A stretch of 64,000 nt of DNA. Source: Diphasiastrum complanatum. Its lineage: Eukaryota > Streptophyta > Lycopodiopsida > Lycopodiales > Lycopodiaceae. Below, piece by piece: positions 23,213 to 34,075 of this stretch. The notes beneath the pieces are model-generated. The model had not been told where the DNA came from, ran no database searches, and saw nothing but the letters and a program-made list of their open reading frames with translations. The position numbers and the translations under genes are program-made. The stretch is from NCBI GenBank assembly GCA_029204225.1, contig CM055110.1:1424675-1488674 (forward strand), written 5' to 3'. How positions within the stretch are numbered: position 1 is the first letter of the stretch; every line of letters begins with the position of its first letter.

Positions 23213-23690
23213 ATGTACAAACAATTGCTGAGGTGAGATATCCCTATCACGTGAGGATGTACTTTTTTGGTAAGAGTACTTGTCTATTCTTGTGTGGTTC
23301 CAATATGTACAAACAAATGCCAAGGTGAAATATCGCTATCGCGCAAGGATTGACATTTTTTGTAAGAGAACTTGTCTATCCACATGTGGTTTCGATATGT
23401 ATGGACAATTGTTGAGGTGAGATATCGCTATCATGCAAGGATTTGCATTTTTTGTAAAAGAAATTTTCTATCGTCGCATGGTTTTGATATGTACGGATAA
23501 TTGAAGAGGTGGATATCACTATCACGCGAGGATCTGCATTTTTGGTAAGAGAAATTGTCTATTCTCGCATGGTTTTGATATGTACGGATAATTTCTGAGA
23601 TGAAATATCACTATCACGCGAGGATCTACATTCTTGGTAAGAGAACTTGTCTATTCTCACGTGATTCTGATATGTATGGATATTTGATGA
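23213..23690 (+). repeat. 92-bp tandem repeat array
   Basis: Starts of the shared atgtac/atgtat block fall at 23213, 23305, 23397, 23489, 23580 and 23672, giving spacings of 92, 92, 92, 91 and 92. Each unit holds a core like gaggtgagatatcgctatcacgc, gaggatctgcatttttggtaagag and tctattctcgcatggtt. Five full units and part of a sixth. There are no conserved spacers and no protein coding. Confidence 0.9.
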
Positions 23691-24005
23691 TGTTGTATAA
23701 GTTCTATTTGCCTTTGTTGCAAATGTCTATATTCTATTAAACACCCTTTTGTGTAAAATTAAGGGTTTGGAAGACAAGGCTTAACCTTGTAGAGATTCAA
23801 ATCATCTTCCCTTAAACTAATAAAATAAACAAAACTTAAAGTTGGGTCTGAATTGTGATTTTATGCTTTTTTTCAAATTTGAAAATGCAAATAAAAAAGA
23901 ACTCAATTATGAAATAAAAATGCAAGCTTTTTTTTTTTTTTTTATATAGAATCATAAACAAGATATGAACATTCCATCATATTCTGTGCAAAGGGTATCT
24001 CTATC
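23691..24005. other. AT-rich spacer with a T16 run
   Basis: No gene seen. A run of 16 T at 23928-23943 may be the tail or slippage site of an old insertion. Confidence 0.4.
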
Positions 24006-24153
24006 AGAGTTCAGATAAGAAAGTTATGGTAGATCAAAGATTTATAGTAAAAGATAAGCATTTGATGATGTGGAATATTAGAGTTCAAATAAGAAAGTTT
24101 TGGTAGATCAAAGATTTATAATAAAAGATAAGCATTTGATGATGTGGCATTTG
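24006..24153 (+). repeat. 74-bp tandem duplication
   Basis: Two adjacent copies starting at 24006 and 24080, both with agagttcaRataagaaag, ggtagatcaaagatttata and aagcatttgatgatgtgg, differing at a few bases. Confidence 0.9.
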
Positions 24154-24864
24154 ATCTGCATTCTTGTTGTCCCTTATGTTAGCCCAACATAGGAATTTAT
24201 TGTGGCATGTGTTTTGTAAGTCCACAAGTAAATTCAGGTTAGGAAAACTTTATACTTAGACCTTTTGCTATTTAAGTTTAGTTATTGCAAACAATCATTT
24301 GTAATGGTTCAACTTAGAAAGTCTAAGTTCAAGTTAGGTTTGATTCTAAGTTATTATAAGTGCACAAGTTAATTAGCATTAAGCTTCGACTTAGTCCCAT
24401 AAGCATGTTAGAGCATAGGCCCACCACTTTTGCCATATATGGAAATGGATGAGTGCCTTCAACAACACTTGTACAAGCTATTGAATTAATAGAGACACTT
24501 TTTGTGTCATCTTGCTTTGCTTACTTTTGTTCCCATTGATGATAGAATACCTTGTGGTAGGTGCTTGAGCCCCACAAGGCTCTCCCATTGGTTTATATTT
24601 TATGGTGAATGTGATTATGGGATTATTCTCTCTTTCACCTTGCTTATCATTCCCTTTGTGGAGTTAATTAGTATTGCTTTACTTCTTAAGTAGGAAATCA
24701 CTAGTTGGGAGACCGCCATAGTGAACTTAGCATTTCATTTCTAATTTGCTACATCTTTTGGTAGGGAGACCGCCTTAGAAGTTATCTAGGTAACCTATAT
24801 AGAACAATGATTTGAGTGGATCCTATCCATACTCACCCTACACAATGACCTTTAGATCATTTCT
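24154..24864. other. Spacer, no gene seen
   Basis: No supported ORF. Two earlier, diverged occurrences of the gggagaccgcc motif lie near 24698 and 24763, ahead of the duplicated block. Confidence 0.4.
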
Positions 24865-24976
24865 ACTTCTACTAGATGGGAGACCACCATAGTAGAACCT
24901 AGAGAAGAACTAAAAGAACAACTTCTACTAGATGGGAGACCACCATAGTAGAACCTAGAGAAGAACTAAAAGAACA
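24865..24976 (+). repeat. 56-bp perfect tandem duplication
   Basis: The block acttctactagatgggagac...aagaacaac is repeated at 24865 and 24921 without visible change, so the duplication is recent. The unit contains the gggagaccRcc motif also seen upstream. Confidence 0.9.
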
Positions 24977-25764
24977 ACATTGGCATTGTTACTGCTCAAT
25001 TCATTTTATCTATTGATTTTCTTTCTTTTTCTTCCATTCGTTCTATTGCTCATTTCTTTCCATTCATCATTTCAGTTTTATTGTACCCTCTTCCATTCTA
25101 GTTACCATACTATCTCATTTTGGGTAGGGGGAAGAACCAAGCCACTTGGTTTAGTTTTTTAAGTGTTTTTTAAGTAGATTTTTAAGTTTTCCTGATTTTT
25201 TGCATCAAACATTACCAACATAACTCGGCCACTTGCACAACACCTGAACAGAACATCAACTTTCTGAATATCCCTTGTGCGAGTTTCTGTAAGGCCAAAA
25301 AGTGGACCAATCAACAATCACGCACCAAATCACCTCAGATAAACTTGCCCATCACCAAGAATACAGATTTCACAGTGCCAAATCCATCAGTACCCTGTGC
25401 GAGTTCTCTGGAGCTCATCCTTGTCAAAAAACATCAACTCTTTTCACAGATTCTTCTGAATCTGTGAACATGGTTTTTTTACTCTTCTTCTTGTTACTTC
25501 TGTAGGTTACGGTTCTTTACAGTTTGGTCTTCTTATTAGAACGGTTTCCAAGCAAAAGCGTTTTCTCATATTACAATGAGTATTTCCTAGCCTATCAGTG
25601 GGGAGAGACAGATTTGTTACTCAGCTACATGCATATACAAGCCATGCAACCAGTATTCTGCTAAGCGGTGGTGGAGAGAGAGAAGATAAAAAAATAGGAT
25701 AAGTTGGAATGAATGTTTTGGAGAAATTAAAAGCGGAACAAGTGGAGGGTTAAAAGTGGGAGGG
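24977..25764. other. Spacer with one strong hairpin
   Basis: No gene seen. At 25443-25468 TTCACAGATTC and GAATCTGTGAA form a perfect 11-bp stem with a TTCT loop. Nothing around it suggests a known RNA. Confidence 0.4.
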
Positions 25765-26123
25765 TGTAATAGATCCTAACACCATAGTAGGGAAAACACT
25801 AACTGATCCACCCAACCTTGCCTACTCCTTGATATAGAGAGTAAGCCCATCCTAGCCCAGTGTGAGGACTGATATCATGCAACTGCCAAGTGTCGGCCAC
25901 GTGGCACTGACGTGGCCGACTGCACGTCGGGACCCAACTGGGGGCCTATCTTGCAGACAGGGTCCCTAGACTGTGTTAGGCCCACCATGGCTATGGATCG
26001 TGTTGGGGCACACTACTCACATTGTCTTGCCCTGTTGGTTGTGTATACTGGACATGACCCTGACTGTGGTATCTGACCTATCTGTGTTCTCTAGGGTTCG
26101 GCACTGGTCACGAGCTCATAACA
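25765..26123 (-). repeat. el5 3' LTR
   Basis: 359 bp; on minus TGTTATGAGCTCG to GGATCTATTACA, right after the purine tract AAGGAGGAGGGAG. Its last ~150 bp match the partial G2 LTR at 12235-12369. Confidence 0.8.
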
Positions 26124-26134
26124 CTCCCTCCTCC

Positions 26135-26446
26135 TTAAGAACTGTCTTGGTCCTCTAAGACAAAGTCTGAAAAAATATTGCGAAGGATGTTGCCTCTTTC
26201 CCAAGTGGCATTCTCAACAAGCTGATCATTCCACTTGACTAGATATTCTCGGTATAAAGTATGACGAGTCTGCGTCTCTCTACTATCAGGAATCTCCTCT
26301 GGTTCATGTGGAGATTGCTGAGGATCCAATGAGAGAACTAGAACACTGTCCCCTACCAGATTTTCTGATCTGGCTAAGGTTTTTTGTAACTGACTTACAT
26401 GAAAGACTGAAAAAACCTTACTACTATGTGGGATTGTCGTAGCCAT
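26135..26446 (-). CDS. Chimeric ORF: copia gag start fused to el5 chromodomain
   Basis: This 103-codon ORF begins MATTI and continues PHSSKVFSVFHVSQLQK, the usual gypsy integrase C-terminal text, then an acidic linker and a chromodomain (REYLVKWN, ENATWER). The first five codons and the upstream 62 bases match the gag start, leader and PBS of the adjacent copia el4 (31336-31412) with only three differences. So the ATG comes from copia and the rest from the chromovirus. A full LTR lies just upstream at 26509-27344 in the right orientation to drive it. Chromodomains bind methylated histone H3 tails in characterised chromoviruses. Whether this ORF is expressed is unknown; it may be only a relic of the rearrangement. 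Confidence 0.6.
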   Translation of the reverse strand: MATTIPHSSKVFSVFHVSQLQKTLARSENLVGDSVLVLSLDPQQSPHEPEEIPDSRETQTRHTLYREYLVKWNDQLVENATWERGNILRNIFSDFVLEDQDSS

Positions 26447-26508
26447 ATTATGTTGTCTGGAAGAATCACTGCTGGGATATCAGTAGTGACAACCTGGCTC
26501 TGATACCA
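26432..26508 (-). repeat. Extra el4 PBS plus leader copy
   Basis: 77 bp nearly identical to 31336-31412, ending in gctctgatacca (PBS on minus). A PBS and leader should occur only beside the 5' LTR, yet this copy lies beyond the 3' LTR of el4, as if a second internal region had started there. Confidence 0.9.
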
Positions 26509-27344
26509 TGTCATGGGAGTGCGTGTGTGGGACTGATTCGTGTTCATCCTCACTTCGTCTTCTTTATCGCGAACAATTTTCTGTCTTTTAATTTTCTTTT
26601 GTGCGGAAGCCCTTACAGGATGCCAGACACTCGACTACGCATCACAGAACATATTCTATTCTAGAAATCATGATCTACAACACAAGACAAGATGCACGAA
26701 AATAGAGTGACTGAATTATTAGTTTTAGTTTAGAGTAAATTCGTCAATGTGACGCTCGTTGGCGAAATGACATTCTACTCTTTCGTTGTGTTCTGCTTGT
26801 TGGCAGACTTTCATGCACAGCTATGGTTTCTTTTATTTCTTACTCTATTCGCTACGTCTCTCTCTGTCACTTACAGATCTCTGTATTCACTTCTTTATTA
26901 TGATCCAGAGAGGATCGTTTATAGCTCCACTATGTGGAGTTTACAAGATAGCTAAACATAGAATCACATCACTAGTTAATGCTAATCAACTAGTTAGTTA
27001 TTCTGTGTCGTTGCTACTCGTTTCAGCTGGGCATGAAGCCCGTTGAGCTGCCAATTGGCAGTGCGAAAGATTTTCCTTCGTCTGTTTTGTAATCTCCCAT
27101 TTGCTTTCGTTCTTTTCATAGTTTTCATTTCGCATCCCTTTTTTGGCTTTGCGGTCCTGGAGGTGTGTTTGCGATTCACGATTGATTCGCGAATCATTCA
27201 TGCTTCGAGTCAAAGACACGTTGACTGTCGTGAATTGTTCTCGTTTGTGCTTCGAGTCAAGGTCATGTTGATTGTCACAAATTGTTCAACCTTCGTGTCT
27301 TGTTCGTGCTACGACAAAGTTGTAGGAGTTCACCATTTCTGACA
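26509..27344 (-). repeat. el4 3' LTR
   Basis: 836 bp, tgtcatgggagtgcg to accatttctgaca on +. It borders RNase H on its right and also a PBS on its left, so it has the position of both a 3' and a 5' LTR. Confidence 0.9.
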
Positions 27345-27364
27345 CTCCCTCTTGAACCTTGCAG

Positions 27365-28737
27365 CTTTGTTCGCCTAATCCAATTGTCTCTCTTTGCTTG
27401 GTAAGAGTGGCTTGTCGAGCGGTTTTGTGAGGAGATCTGCAATCATATTTTTTGATTTTATGAACTGAACCTGGAGCTCTCCTTTTGAGGTCAAATCTCG
27501 AATATGATGGTACTTCAGAGGAATGTGCTTTGTCTTTGAATGGAAGAAAGGATTCTGAGACAGATAGATGGCACTCTGAGAGTCCATCATCATCGTGCTT
27601 GGCCCCACTTGTGGTATCCCAATTGCCTCCAACATCATTTGCAGCCACACTACCTCATTCGCCACTTTCGAGGCTGCGACATACTCAGCTTCGCAAGAGG
27701 ATTGAGCTACCAAGGTTTGCTTTTTGCATATCCAGCTGTCTACACACTATCATACATCCTCCAGTAATGGACTTGTTGTCATCTTTGCGGCTCGTCCAGC
27801 TTGCATCACTGTAGTGATGCAGCTCGAATTCTTTCTCTTCGCTTCTATCTTTGTAGGTTAATTCAACATTCTGGATACCCTTCAGATACTGTAGGATTCG
27901 TTTGGCCATTTTTCAATGTGCTAGACCAGGATTGGAACAGAATTGGCTCAATGCATAAACAGAGAAGGCCATATCGGCTCTGGTACAGATTGTTAAGTAC
28001 ATCAGACTACCGATTAAGTTCTGGTAGGGTATACCTGCCATATTTTGTTCTTTCTCTTCTGTTTTTGGGCAATCATGTTTCGTGAGCTTGGCTCCAGCTA
28101 TCATTGGTGTGGCTTTCTCTTCACAGTCCATCATGTGGTACTGCTTCAGCACTTTTCTGGCATACTCTATTTTGCCATTTGTTCAATCTCCTCTGATCTC
28201 CAGCCCTAGGCATTTTGTTGCTTCTCCAAGATCTGTGATTTCGTAGTTTTCAGAAATCTGACTCTTTGTGTCTTTGATCAACATCAAGAAATTTTCTATC
28301 ATCAACGAATCATCCACGAAAATGGTCAGTATTACAAAATCCTTTCCTACTCTTTTGATGTAGACATTACAGTCTGGTTGAGTAGGATTGAAGTCTAGAG
28401 ACTTCAAAAAACCATCAAGCTTTTTGTACCAAGCTCGTGATGCCTATTTTAGACCGTAGATGCATCTTTGCAATCGACAGACATATTGTTTGTTGTCGGG
28501 GTCTTCATAGCCTTCAGGTTGCTTCATGAAAATTTTCTCCTCTAGATCTTCGTGGAGAAAGGCTGTTTTCACATCAATCTGGTGAATTTCCAGATTGTAC
28601 TGTGTGGTGTATGCAAGGAGCAACCTTATGCTTGTCATCTTGACCATGGGAGAATATGTGTCGAAATAGTCGACACCATATCTTTGCGAGTAGTCCTTCA
28701 CGACAAGCTTTGCTTTGTAGCAGCCAATTTCTGCCAT
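27365..28737 (-). pseudogene. el4 reverse transcriptase and RNase H, broken
   Basis: From the right: RT text AEIGCYKAKLVVKDYSQRYG, IHQIDVKTAFLHEDLEEKIF, RCIYGLK, then after stops DFVILTIFVDDSLMI (the catalytic box is FVDD), ITDLGEATKCLGLEI, MAFSVYALSQFC. RNase H follows with YSDASWTSRKDDNKSITGG, SSCEAEYVAASKVANEV, DSQSAIYLSQNP, FHSKTKHIPLKYHHIRD and ADLLTKPLDK. Stops near 28440, 28182 and 27912 and a frame change near 27700 inactivate it. Confidence 0.85.
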
Positions 28738-28739
28738 CT

Positions 28740-30605
28740 GATTTCAGTTTCTTCTTGTACACCCATTTGCAGTCGACTACTTATCTATTTTCTGACAGTG
28801 GCTCTAATGTCCATGCCTCGTTTTGCCTCATTGACTCGATCTCTTCTGACATTGCCTGTTTTCAGAATTCTCCCTCTAAACTCTGGATAGCTTCTTGGTA
28901 TGTAGCTGGTCCTTCTGTGAAGCTGTAGTACTCGAACTGCGTGTCTTCGCTCCATTGAAGATTGTCAGAATAGTGGTCTGGAGGTCTTCTTTGTCTGGTT
29001 GACTTTCAAGGTTCATTTCATCGCTGCTCAAACATTTCTTGTTCATGGGATCGATCCTCTGTTTTCGGTTGCTCTAGAGTCTGGGATCTTGCATTTTGAT
29101 TTGATGACTGTCCTCGATCTCTCTCTTGAATAGGCAGTAGTGTGAAGATCTCATGACCTCTTTTGTCTTTCAGTCCAGGGAATGTGGACTCGTTGAACTT
29201 CACATCTCTTCTCGAAACAACCTTCTTCGTGGTTGGATTGTAGAGTCTATACACGTGTTTCGTTCGAGAAGCCGACCATGATTGTTTGTTCAAATTTGTC
29301 GTCGAGCTTGTTTCTCTTTTCCTTTGGAATGTGCTTGTATGTTGTACATCCAAACACTCGTGCGTATGATAGATCAGGCTTTATGCATGTCCACATCTCG
29401 TACGGTATTTTGTTCTCCAGCGTTGTCGTTGTTGATCTGTTCTGTAGATGTACTGCTGCAGCTATTGCTTCGGTCCAAAATTGGCCTGGCAATTGAGCCT
29501 GTGCCATCATGCATCTAGCTCCTTCGACTAGCGTTCTGTTTTTTCTTTCTACCACACAGTTGTATTCTGGTGTGTATGCAGGAGTGAACTGGTGTTCAAT
29601 CCCTTGTTCTTCACAGAATCTTGAGAATTTTGTGCTTTTGTATTCGCCTCCATTGTCAGATCTAAGGATCTGTATCCTTTTTGAGGTGTGTCGCTCTGTG
29701 AATGCCACGAACTTCTTGAAAGAATCAAATACTTCGAATTTCTTCTTTAAGTAGTAGATCGTGGTCATTCTATAATCATCTATGAACATTAGAAAATATC
29801 TCAAACCTGAGAGCGAATCTGTTTTCATCGGTCTACACACATCAGAGTGGACAAGCTCAAGAACGTCCTTGGCTCTTCTTCCTTCGTGTGTAAATGGATT
29901 CCGATGTTGCTTGTCTTTTTGACAAGCTTCGTAGAACTCAGCCTCGGGCCTTGATATTTTGAGACCTATGACAATGTCCTTTGTGCTCATGTCATACAGG
30001 CTCCGCATGTTCAGATGATACAATCTCCTATGCCAAAGCTGATCTTCGTTTTCTAAAGCATTTAATATGTTATCAGAGTTTCTGATTATTTTGGCCTGGC
30101 AAAGGTTTCCTTCTCTGCATCCGACCGTCAGCAACTTGTTTGTCGTCTTCTCGATCATGCGGCAAGTGTTGTCGTTGAACAAAACTCGAATGTCTAGATC
30201 TGCCATCTTGGAGACAAATAGCAGATCTTTTCTGAGTGAGGGCACATAGAGTGCTCGTGGCAGCTCTGCTTGGCCTGACAGTGTTCGTAGCTGTAGAGAG
30301 CCGATGCCTTTGACATCATGTCTGCTTCCATCGCCTAGAGTCACCGCTCTGTCGTTTTCGAGTTTGCGAAAGTTGATCAAGATCTTCTTGTTGTAGGTTA
30401 TGTGAGATATTGCTCCTGAATCGATGACCACATCGTAGTCATGTTCGGAGTAGCTTGTCGAAGCTTCGTCGAGTATCGTGAAAGCTTTGTCTCCTCTTTC
30501 TGCATCTTTGGAAGATTCTGCAACGTTTGTTTTTTTAGCTTTATTTTTTCTTTTTGGGTTAAATCTGTAGTCATATGCAAAATGCCCTTTCTTCTTGCAA
30601 TGCAT
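28740..30605 (-). pseudogene. el4 protease and integrase, broken
   Basis: A 452-codon open stretch (30605 to 29247) begins with a second zinc knuckle, CMHCKKKGHFAYDY, in which the last Cys is Tyr. Protease reads VIDSGAISHI with DSG intact. The integrase zinc finger WHRRLYHLN ... FYEACQK has lost one Cys. The core shows VHSDVCRPM, LRSDNGGEYKS and VVERKNRT, so all three DDE residues remain. The region down to 28740 (variable integrase-RT linker) is in other frames. Confidence 0.85.
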
Positions 30606-30626
30606 GCAAGGTATTGCTAGATTGAA

Positions 30627-31330
30627 TCAGCATTTGTTGGCTGTATGTCCTGGTTTGTGGCAGTGATTGCAGCAAAAAAATTGTTGATTCGAGGACTTCG
30701 TCTTCTCGAATCTTGGCTTGTTTTTGTTCTTCTTCTTGCCTTTTGTGAAGAGAGCCTTTTCTTGATCACTGCTTCCCTTTCCTTCGTCTCTCATAAATCT
30801 CTCATCAGCGACAAGACTGACTGCTTTGTCGAATGTCATATCTGGTAGACTCAGTATGAGCATTCTCAGCGGCTGATAGGACATCAGTAGAGATTTCATG
30901 AAGTACATCAGCTGTTGTGGTGTTGGGACCTGGTGCTCCTGTCTAGATGCAGCGAGTTGAGAGAAGATTGTTCTGATCTTCTCAACGTGCTGATCCAACT
31001 GGTTGCCATCCTACCATATTGATTGCAGGTGATTGTGAAGGTGCATGACCGAAGCTGTAGTCCTCATTTTATACTTCTGTTTTAATCTTTTCCATGCTGC
31101 ATGGCTGCTTTTGTAGTCTTCAATTTGCATGAGTAGATCTTCATTTATGGACAAAATGATGATTACCATTGTGCACTCATCCTTTTTTATCCATTCAGCT
31201 CTCCTTGGATCTCCCTCTGGAGGCTGCACCTCTGAGAGCTCGGTCACCGACCAGATGCCTTCGCCCTTCAGGAGTGTTTTGATTTTGAATTTCCAAATTC
31301 TGTAATTTGCGCCATCGAGACTGATTGCTA
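30627..31330 (-). pseudogene. el4 gag, broken
   Basis: Reading from about 31330: GANYRIWKFKIKTLLKGEG-like N-terminus (frame-shifted), VTELSEVQPPEGDPRRAEW, SSHAAWKRLKQKYKM, a stop near 31010, MDQHVEKIRTIFSQLAA, and the zinc knuckle CNHCHKPGHTANKC. The ATG at about 31350 reads MTTTI and then meets a stop. Same frame as the protease-integrase stretch, separated by one stop near 30627. Confidence 0.8.
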
Positions 31331-31400
31331 CTCTAGATTGTCGTAGTCATATTATGTTGTCTGGAAAAATCACTGCTGGGATATTAGTAGTGACAACCTG

Positions 31401-31412
31401 GCTCTGATACCA
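31401..31412 (-). other. el4 primer binding site
   Basis: gctctgatacca on +, TGGTATCAGAGC on minus, abutting the 5' LTR. The leader from here to gag is only about 50-60 bp. Confidence 0.95.
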
Positions 31413-32242
31413 TGCCGCGGGAGTGCGTGCGTGGGACTGATTCGTGTTTGTCCTCACTTCGTCTTCTTTATCGCGAACAATTTTCTGTCTTTTAATTTTC
31501 TTTTGTGCGGAAGCCCTTACAGGATGCCATACACTCGACTACGCATCATAGAAAGTATTCTATTCTAGCAATCGTGATCTACAGCACAAGACAAGATGCA
31601 CGAAAATAGAGTGACTGAATTATCAGTTTTAGTTTAGAGTGAATTCGTCAATGTCACACTCATTGGCGGAATGACATTCTACTCTTTCGTTGTGTTCTGC
31701 TCATTGGCAGACTTTCATGCACAGCTATGATTTCTTTTCTTTCTTACTCTATTCGCTACGTCTCTCTGTGTCACTTACAGATCTTTGTATTCACTTCTTT
31801 ATTATGATCTAGAGAGGATCTTTTATACCTCCACTATGTGGAGTTTACAAGATAGCTAAACATAGAATCACATTACTAGTTAACGCTAATCAACTAGCTA
31901 GTTAGTCATTGCTACTCATTTCAGCTGGGCGTGAAGCCCGTTGAGCTGCTAGCTGGCAGCGCGAAAGATTTTCCTTCGTCTGTTTCGTAATCTCTTGTTT
32001 GCTTTTGTTCTTTTTGTAGTTTTCGTTTCGCGTCTCTTTTTCGGCTTTGCGGTCCTAGAGGTGTGTTTGCGATTCGCGATTGATTCACGAATCGTTCGTG
32101 CTTCGAGTCAAAGACACGTTGACTATCGCGAATTGTTCTCGTTCATGCTTCGAGTTAAGGTCATGTTGACTGTCGTGAATTGTTCGACCTTCGTGTCTTG
32201 TTTGTGCTGCGACAAAGTTGTAGGAGTTCACCATTTCTGACA
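31413..32242 (-). repeat. el4 5' LTR
   Basis: 830 bp, tgccgcgggagtgcg to accatttctgaca on +. A TATAAAAG box on minus (ttttata at 31821-31827) is a plausible promoter. Confidence 0.9.
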
Positions 32243-33212
32243 CTAGTTCATAGGTGACCTCGCCTAGTCTCCTACTGATGGTAAAGGGACCACAATACCT
32301 AGGAGACAACTTAACACACACTCATGATTTGAGGGTTTTAGAGTCTACTGGGACTCTCAAGTAGACTTTGTCACCAGTGGAGAACTGCACATCCCGTCTG
32401 TGTGGATCTGCATAATGTCTGGCTCGATCCTGGAACGGCCTAATGCTACGCTTAGCATGTTCTACCATCTGGTTTAGGTCCTCTAAAAAGTTTCTGGCTG
32501 CTTCAACTTTTTCTTGTTTAAACCCTACGGTTGTGGGTGAGCGTGGCTGAAAATTGTACATCAGCATAAATGGGTTGTATCCCATAGCTGAATGTTTGGT
32601 ACTATTGTAAGCAAACTCTAATATCGAGAGATACTCCTCCCAATTAGTCTGTTTCTTGTTGACATATGCACGAAGCATATCATCCAGCACCTGATTTACC
32701 CTCTCTGTTTGACCGTCCGTCTGTGGATGGTCGGTGGTACTCATTTAAGTTTAGTATGGAGATGATGAAATACTGCCTTCCAAAAATTTCCATTAAACTT
32801 ACTGTCCCGGTCGCTGACTATGTCGGAAGGTAGATCGTACAATTTAAATAGCCCATCTACAAACAACCTCGCTAACTCTAGAGCTCTAACGGTTGTTTTG
32901 GTCGGAATAAAATGAGCCATTTTGGTCAAATGGTCAACTGTGACCCATATAGCATCATTACCCTTTTGGGTTTTAGGCAGGCCTACTATAAAATCTATGG
33001 AGATACTCTTCCATTTACCAGCTGGAATATCCAAGGGCTGCGACAACCCTCCTGCCTTTAAACGCTCTGCTTTATTTACTTGACATTTCTGGCAACTGGT
33101 TACATACAATTGGACGTCCTTTTTCATGCTGGGCCAGAAAAATTGCCTACGAAGAAGCTCATAGGTCTTGTGTATGCCTGGGTGTCCCACACTAGGATTG
33201 TCATGACATTCA
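32243..33212 (-). pseudogene. el5 integrase, broken
   Basis: The zinc finger GHPGIHKTYELLRRQFFWP ... CQKCQ is intact. The core shows SIDFIVGLP, DIVSDRDSKFNG and DGQTERVNQVL, so the DDE triad is present. A frameshift near 32741 separates TKLK from STTDHPQTDGQ. The C-terminal part runs DKVYLRVP, a stop at 32322, KLSPRYCGPFTI and GEVTYEL, where el4 is inserted. It continues at 26429 in the chimeric ORF. Confidence 0.85.
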
Positions 33213-33220
33213 TATAGGAC

Positions 33221-34005
33221 CTATTGCCTATAATCCTCTGTATTGGAGACACATACTCTATCTCTATAGAGCAAGTACTCATCTTGAATGGAATATTGTT
33301 TCCATTTGAATCCTTGAGTCAACTGACCCTCAACCACTGGGGTTTGCTTGGGCAATACAGTCTCAAAATTCTCAACATCATCTGACGTATACTCGGACTC
33401 ATCATCATCATCAACGGAAGCTGTCGTATTCTTGGATGAACTAGCACCAGCCCCAGGAACTGGTTTTGGAGTCTGTAACTGTCTGCTCTGGACTGAGTTC
33501 CAGATAGTAGAAAAGAATGCATCATGCTGGCACTTCCCTCTCAAGGACTCGATTAACTCATTATGAATCTGAGTAAAACTCAGCTCGTTAATCATAGGCA
33601 TTCTACTAAGGGCATCTGCTACTGTATTGAATTTCCCCCGTCTATATCTGATAGACATATCAAACTCTTGCATCAACTCTGCCCAACGAGCTTTCCGACC
33701 TCTAAGCTCAGGTTGATTGAAAAGGTATCTGAGACTTTCATGGTCTGTCAGGACCTCAAAATTGGCACCATACAAATAATGCCTCCAAGTCTTAAGGGCA
33801 TGGACTATAGACAAGAGAACCTTTTCATCGGCACTATACCTAGTCTGAACTGGCTCGAGTTTTTTACTCTTGAACGCAACAGGTCGTCCACCCTGAGTTA
33901 GCACACACCAACTGCAAAGTTGCTAGCATCTATTTCGACCACAAATGGCTGATTAGAGTCGACGACTTTTAAAATTGGTGCTGTAGCTAAGGCTATTTTT
34001 CTATC
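33221..34005 (-). pseudogene. el5 RNase H and connection domain
   Basis: It starts at the right with LATAPILKVVDSNQPF and VVEIDASNFAVGVC (first Asp), then GRPVAFKSKKLEP, YSADEKVLLSIVHALKTWRHY (Glu), EVLTDHESLRYLFNQP (second Asp) and TVADALSRMP. An acidic Ser/Asp stretch follows before the integrase. RT itself is missing because the element is cut near 34008. Confidence 0.85.
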
Positions 34006-34008
34006 TCC

Positions 34009-34063
34009 CTACTTGGTGATTGTTTATGGTGAATGCTTGATGTTGCATTTCTGATTGTTAACA
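34009..34063 (+). repeat. el6 5' LTR remnant
   Basis: About 55 bp ending gattgttaaca directly before a PBS. The rest of the LTR is absent; el5 sequence begins instead. Confidence 0.6.
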
Positions 34064-34075
34064 TGGTATCAGAGC
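34064..34075 (+). other. el6 primer binding site
   Basis: TGGTATCAGAGC, initiator-Met tRNA type. Confidence 0.95.

Larger units (their letters stand above)
26509..32242 (-). mobile_element. el4, Ty1-copia element inserted in el5
   Basis: LTRs at 26509-27344 and 31413-32242 enclose a minus-strand gag-protease-integrase-RT-RNase H. Gene order (integrase before RT) is copia. The LTRs have diverged by several percent, mostly transitions, and the coding region has several stops and frameshifts, so the element is old. No clean target duplication is visible because the left side carries the extra PBS-leader piece. Confidence 0.9.
25765..34008 (-). mobile_element. el5, chromovirus (Ty3-gypsy), 3' half, split by el4
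   Basis: On minus, RNase H, integrase (33904 to 32247), then after the el4 block the chromodomain (26446 to 26135), a purine tract and a 3' LTR (26123 to 25765). RT, protease, gag and the 5' LTR are missing; the break is near 34008, where el6 begins. The chromodomain identifies a chromovirus. el4 and a small extra leader copy sit between TYEL and PHSSKVF of the integrase C-terminus. Confidence 0.85.

Noticed and set aside
23213-23690. CRISPR-like array
   Set aside because: The units are contiguous 92-bp repeats with drifting sequence, not short constant repeats between unique spacers, and the setting is a plant genome.
27043-27342. Plus-strand ORFs in the el4 LTR and pol
   Set aside because: They are antisense to recognisable LTR or pol sequence and have no domain.
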